NCBI GenBank assembly: GCA_946404705.1
Contig: CAMJES010000137.1
Coordinates: forward strand, 1 to 6,192
Reading direction: 5' to 3'
Origin: an uncultured Ruminococcus sp.
Lineage (GTDB): Bacteria > Bacillota > Clostridia > Oscillospirales > Ruminococcaceae
Length of the DNA stretch: 6,192 bases
Every line of letters begins with the position of its first letter. The first letter of the stretch is position 1. A program made the translations under genes and the position numbers. Positions 5,739 through 6,192 of the stretch are shown here, one piece after another. Under the pieces are notes generated by a model. It was not told the origin of the DNA, made no database searches, and worked only from the letters and a program-made list of their open reading frames with translations.

Positions 5739-5840
5739 AATACAAATTACTTGTTTGTTTAATTGACAAGTTGCAACAAAATAGCCACTCTTATATAATC
5801 GAGAGTGAATATTTTGATATGTTGAATTTTAAAAATTAGT
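5739..5840. other. AT-rich intergenic spacer with small inverted repeats
   Basis: No gene is visible between the lipoprotein stop and the TSP3-like fragment. The spacer holds ACTTGT/ACAAGT (5749-5754 and 5766-5771) and CACTCT/AGAGTG (5786-5791 and 5802-5807), both with weak stems and no proper T-run, so neither is a convincing terminator. A promoter candidate overlaps the second one. Confidence 0.5.
5771..5799 (+). promoter_or_regulatory. Promoter candidate before the TSP3-like fragment
   Basis: TTGCAA (5771-5776) and a perfect TATAAT (5794-5799) are 17 bases apart. The -10 sits in the loop of the inverted repeat CACTCT/AGAGTG. The spacer is AT-rich, so chance resemblance is possible, and no intact gene follows within the window. 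Confidence 0.4.
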
Positions 5841-5915
5841 ATTTCCGATGGTGATGAGCTTACCCTCGGACTTGACCCCAATAACGGTTCTACCAACGGC
5901 ACACCCGACAGCTAA
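5826..5915 (+). pseudogene. Fragment of a TSP3-like calcium-binding repeat protein
   Basis: The frame reads ISISDGDELTLGLDPNNGST and NGTPDS before a TAA at 5913-5915. DGDELxLGLDPNN matches the bacterial thrombospondin type 3-like repeat pattern (DGDGLSDGDELxxGLDPxxPDTD) found in large Clostridia surface and toxin-type proteins. The Asp residues would coordinate calcium. The matching part begins near 5841, where base composition becomes less AT-rich than the flanking spacer, and there is no start codon or ribosome site. It therefore looks like a single repeat left from a long gene, cut on both sides. The match is short but distinctive; no downstream continuation was found in other frames. Confidence 0.5.
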
Positions 5916-6150
5916 AAGACATTTACACAGAGGCGATTTCCAATTTTAAAGTTTATTTTCACAGATAAAACAGTAAATCCATCTGAGAATATATGCTGCA
6001 CGGCAAAAGTGAGCATCCGATCACACGCTGTCCCGACAACCCGAAGGCATACAACAGAGCAAAATCAAAGCGTGACTGTGATTATGGCAGTCACGTTGAT
6101 TTTTATACTTAAATATAGTATAAATATTAAAATGATTTCTTTTTTGTAGG
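5916..6150. other. Gene-poor stretch at the contig end
   Basis: Apart from the hairpin at 6071-6104 I see no supported gene here. A 39-codon frame (5993-6112) runs through the hairpin and has no ribosome site. The last ~45 bases before the adapter are very AT-rich. This is probably degraded coding sequence or the spacer after a lost gene. Confidence 0.4.
6071..6104 (+). terminator. Terminator-like hairpin near the contig end
   Basis: CGTGACTG (6071-6078) pairs perfectly with CAGTCACG (6088-6095) around a 9-base loop. TCAA and TTGA on either side can extend the stem past a two-base bulge, and TTTTT follows at 6100-6104. It would act on plus-strand transcription. The gene it once served is not recognisable. 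Confidence 0.6.
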
Positions 6151-6192
6151 AGATCGGAAGAGCGTCGTGTAGGGAAAGAGTGTAGATCTCGG
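6151..6192. other. Illumina TruSeq adapter contamination
   Basis: From AGATCGGAAGAGCGTCGTGT onward, all 42 bases to the window end match the reverse complement of the Illumina TruSeq universal adapter as I know it. This is library artefact rather than genome sequence, so the biological contig ends at 6150 (the first A could be genomic or the A-tail). Confidence 0.98.

Noticed and set aside
5993..6112. 39-codon frame starting MLHGKSEHPI near the contig end
   Set aside because: No ribosome site, it runs through a terminator-like hairpin, and I see no family resemblance.
1..6192. CRISPR array, tRNA, rRNA or attachment site
   Set aside because: No regularly spaced repeats, no cloverleaf-like or rRNA-like sequence, and no duplicated att-like ends were seen when reading both strands by eye.

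Overview
The window looks like an accessory stretch of a low-to-moderate GC Clostridia genome, probably a gut or rumen Ruminococcus-like species. The clues are strong AGGAGG-type ribosome sites, sigma-70 promoters, a DUF5104-type lipoprotein, and a fragment of an Asp-rich calcium-binding (TSP3-like) repeat. The species assignment is an inference. The last 42 bases are not biological: they match the reverse complement of the Illumina TruSeq universal adapter, so this is the untrimmed end of a draft contig.

Left edge (1-331): one end of an IS element, best matching the IS3 family, lies on the minus strand. It carries the first eight codons of its transposase gene, a ribosome site, an extended -10 promoter, and an inverted repeat that could hide the ribosome site in read-through transcripts. 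The DNA just outside it (104-279) looks like the 3' remnant of an interrupted, frameshifted gene, followed by a hairpin terminator.

Core (334-4832): a TTGACT-17-TATAAT promoter drives five tightly packed plus-strand genes. These are an acidic 442-aa protein of unknown function, an LRAT-fold (NlpC/P60 superfamily) enzyme with an intact His-His-Cys triad behind a Tyr/Asp/Glu-rich tail, a GTPase with a C-terminal glycine-zipper tail, a second GTPase paralogue without that tail, and a small protein with two membrane helices. A strong intrinsic terminator ends the set. Lipid- or peptide-acting LRAT chemistry, paired GTPases and membrane-associating segments suggest a membrane-acting system. I do not recognise it as a described one, and it is the best candidate here for something new.

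Right part (4833-6150): base composition becomes visibly AT-rich. A headless gene fragment contains a perfect-consensus sigma-70 promoter, followed by a 75-aa protein and an ATGA-overlapping DUF5104-like lipoprotein. Then come a second promoter candidate, a short TSP3-like fragment, and a terminator-like hairpin. This looks like a cassette between remnants of larger surface or toxin-type genes.
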